Shown here one piece after another: positions 13,892 to 13,948 of a stretch of DNA of 13,948 nt. The translations under genes were made by a program, and so were the position numbers. Source of the DNA: Gammaproteobacteria bacterium (GTDB lineage: Bacteria; Pseudomonadota; Gammaproteobacteria; Chromatiales; Chromatiaceae); NCBI GenBank assembly GCA_024277555.1, contig JAJRUY010000134.1:1-13948 (forward strand), given 5' to 3'. Numbering within the stretch: position 1 is the first letter of the stretch; every line of letters begins with the position of its first letter. The notes beneath the pieces are model-generated. The model did not search any database. It was not told the DNA's origin and saw nothing but the letters and a program-made list of their open reading frames with translations.

Positions 13892-13948
13892 TCATTCCAG
13901 TTTGCGGATAGACAAGCGGTCAAACCACAGCTCTCCCTCAACAACACG
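13892..13948 (-). CDS. C-terminal end of an unidentified protein (runs off window)
   Basis: The frame is open from the right edge to TGA at 13892-13894, giving 18 residues: RVVEGELWFDRLSIRKLE. The G-E-L-W-F-D-x-L-S-I-R ending resembles the last strand of carbohydrate-binding, jelly-roll type domains, which often finish with a W/F-D-D/x-V/L-S-L/I pattern. An extracellular or periplasmic glycan-related protein would fit the locus. With so little sequence this is only a suggestion. It is on the same strand as the FecR-repeat gene, 242-260 bases upstream of it. Confidence 0.5.
   Translation of the reverse strand, partial: RVVEGELWFDRLSIRKLE

Overview
The window is a cell-surface polysaccharide biosynthesis locus from a Gram-negative bacterium, most likely a beta- or gammaproteobacterium. 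This placement is an inference: base composition is moderate (around half G+C by eye), the gene set is that of a Wzy-dependent envelope or exopolysaccharide pathway, and a degenerate copy of the intergenic palindrome common in proteobacteria lies at 3221-3290. No rRNA, tRNA, CRISPR array or intact insertion sequence was seen.

Layout, read in the direction of transcription (almost everything is on the minus strand, so right to left). At the right edge is the last 18 codons of an unidentified protein (13892-13948). A 242-base intergenic region follows, then an exported protein with three FecR-like repeats (12735-13631) and a Wzy_C/O-antigen-ligase family polymerase (11189-12670). The only plus-strand gene, a NTP_transf_5-type nucleotidyltransferase (10057-11187), converges on the polymerase with one base between stop codons. 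It diverges from the next block.

The main minus-strand block starts at a GDP-mannose 3,5-epimerase homologue (9009-9989), then a WecG/TagA/CpsF glycosyltransferase (8212-9009) joined by a TGATG overlap. A terminator-like hairpin follows, then a Wzx-type flippase (6674-8113), a zinc-ribbon SAM methyltransferase (5649-6677) and two glycosyltransferases (4601-5656 and 3414-4604). These last four genes overlap one another by 4-8 bases and look translationally coupled. An 8-base overlap then leads into a truncated family-2 glycosyltransferase remnant (3338-3421). The 490-base region after it holds the palindromic repeat and a hairpin. A family-2 glycosyltransferase (2020-2922), a GT4 glycosyltransferase (669-1952) and the first 221 codons of a second Wzy/ligase-like membrane protein (1-665) finish the window.

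Working model: the epimerase supplies GDP-L-galactose (or GDP-L-gulose) from GDP-mannose. The WecG-family enzyme and the GT4/GT2 enzymes build a lipid-linked repeat unit, and the methyltransferase may decorate it. The flippase exports it and one of the two Wzy-like proteins polymerises it. The FecR-repeat protein is probably a periplasmic or envelope accessory factor. The most informative observations are the complete set of plant-type GME active-site residues in a bacterial locus, the exactly spaced cysteine pair in all three FecR-like repeats, and the decayed glycosyltransferase next to a mobile-type repeat.
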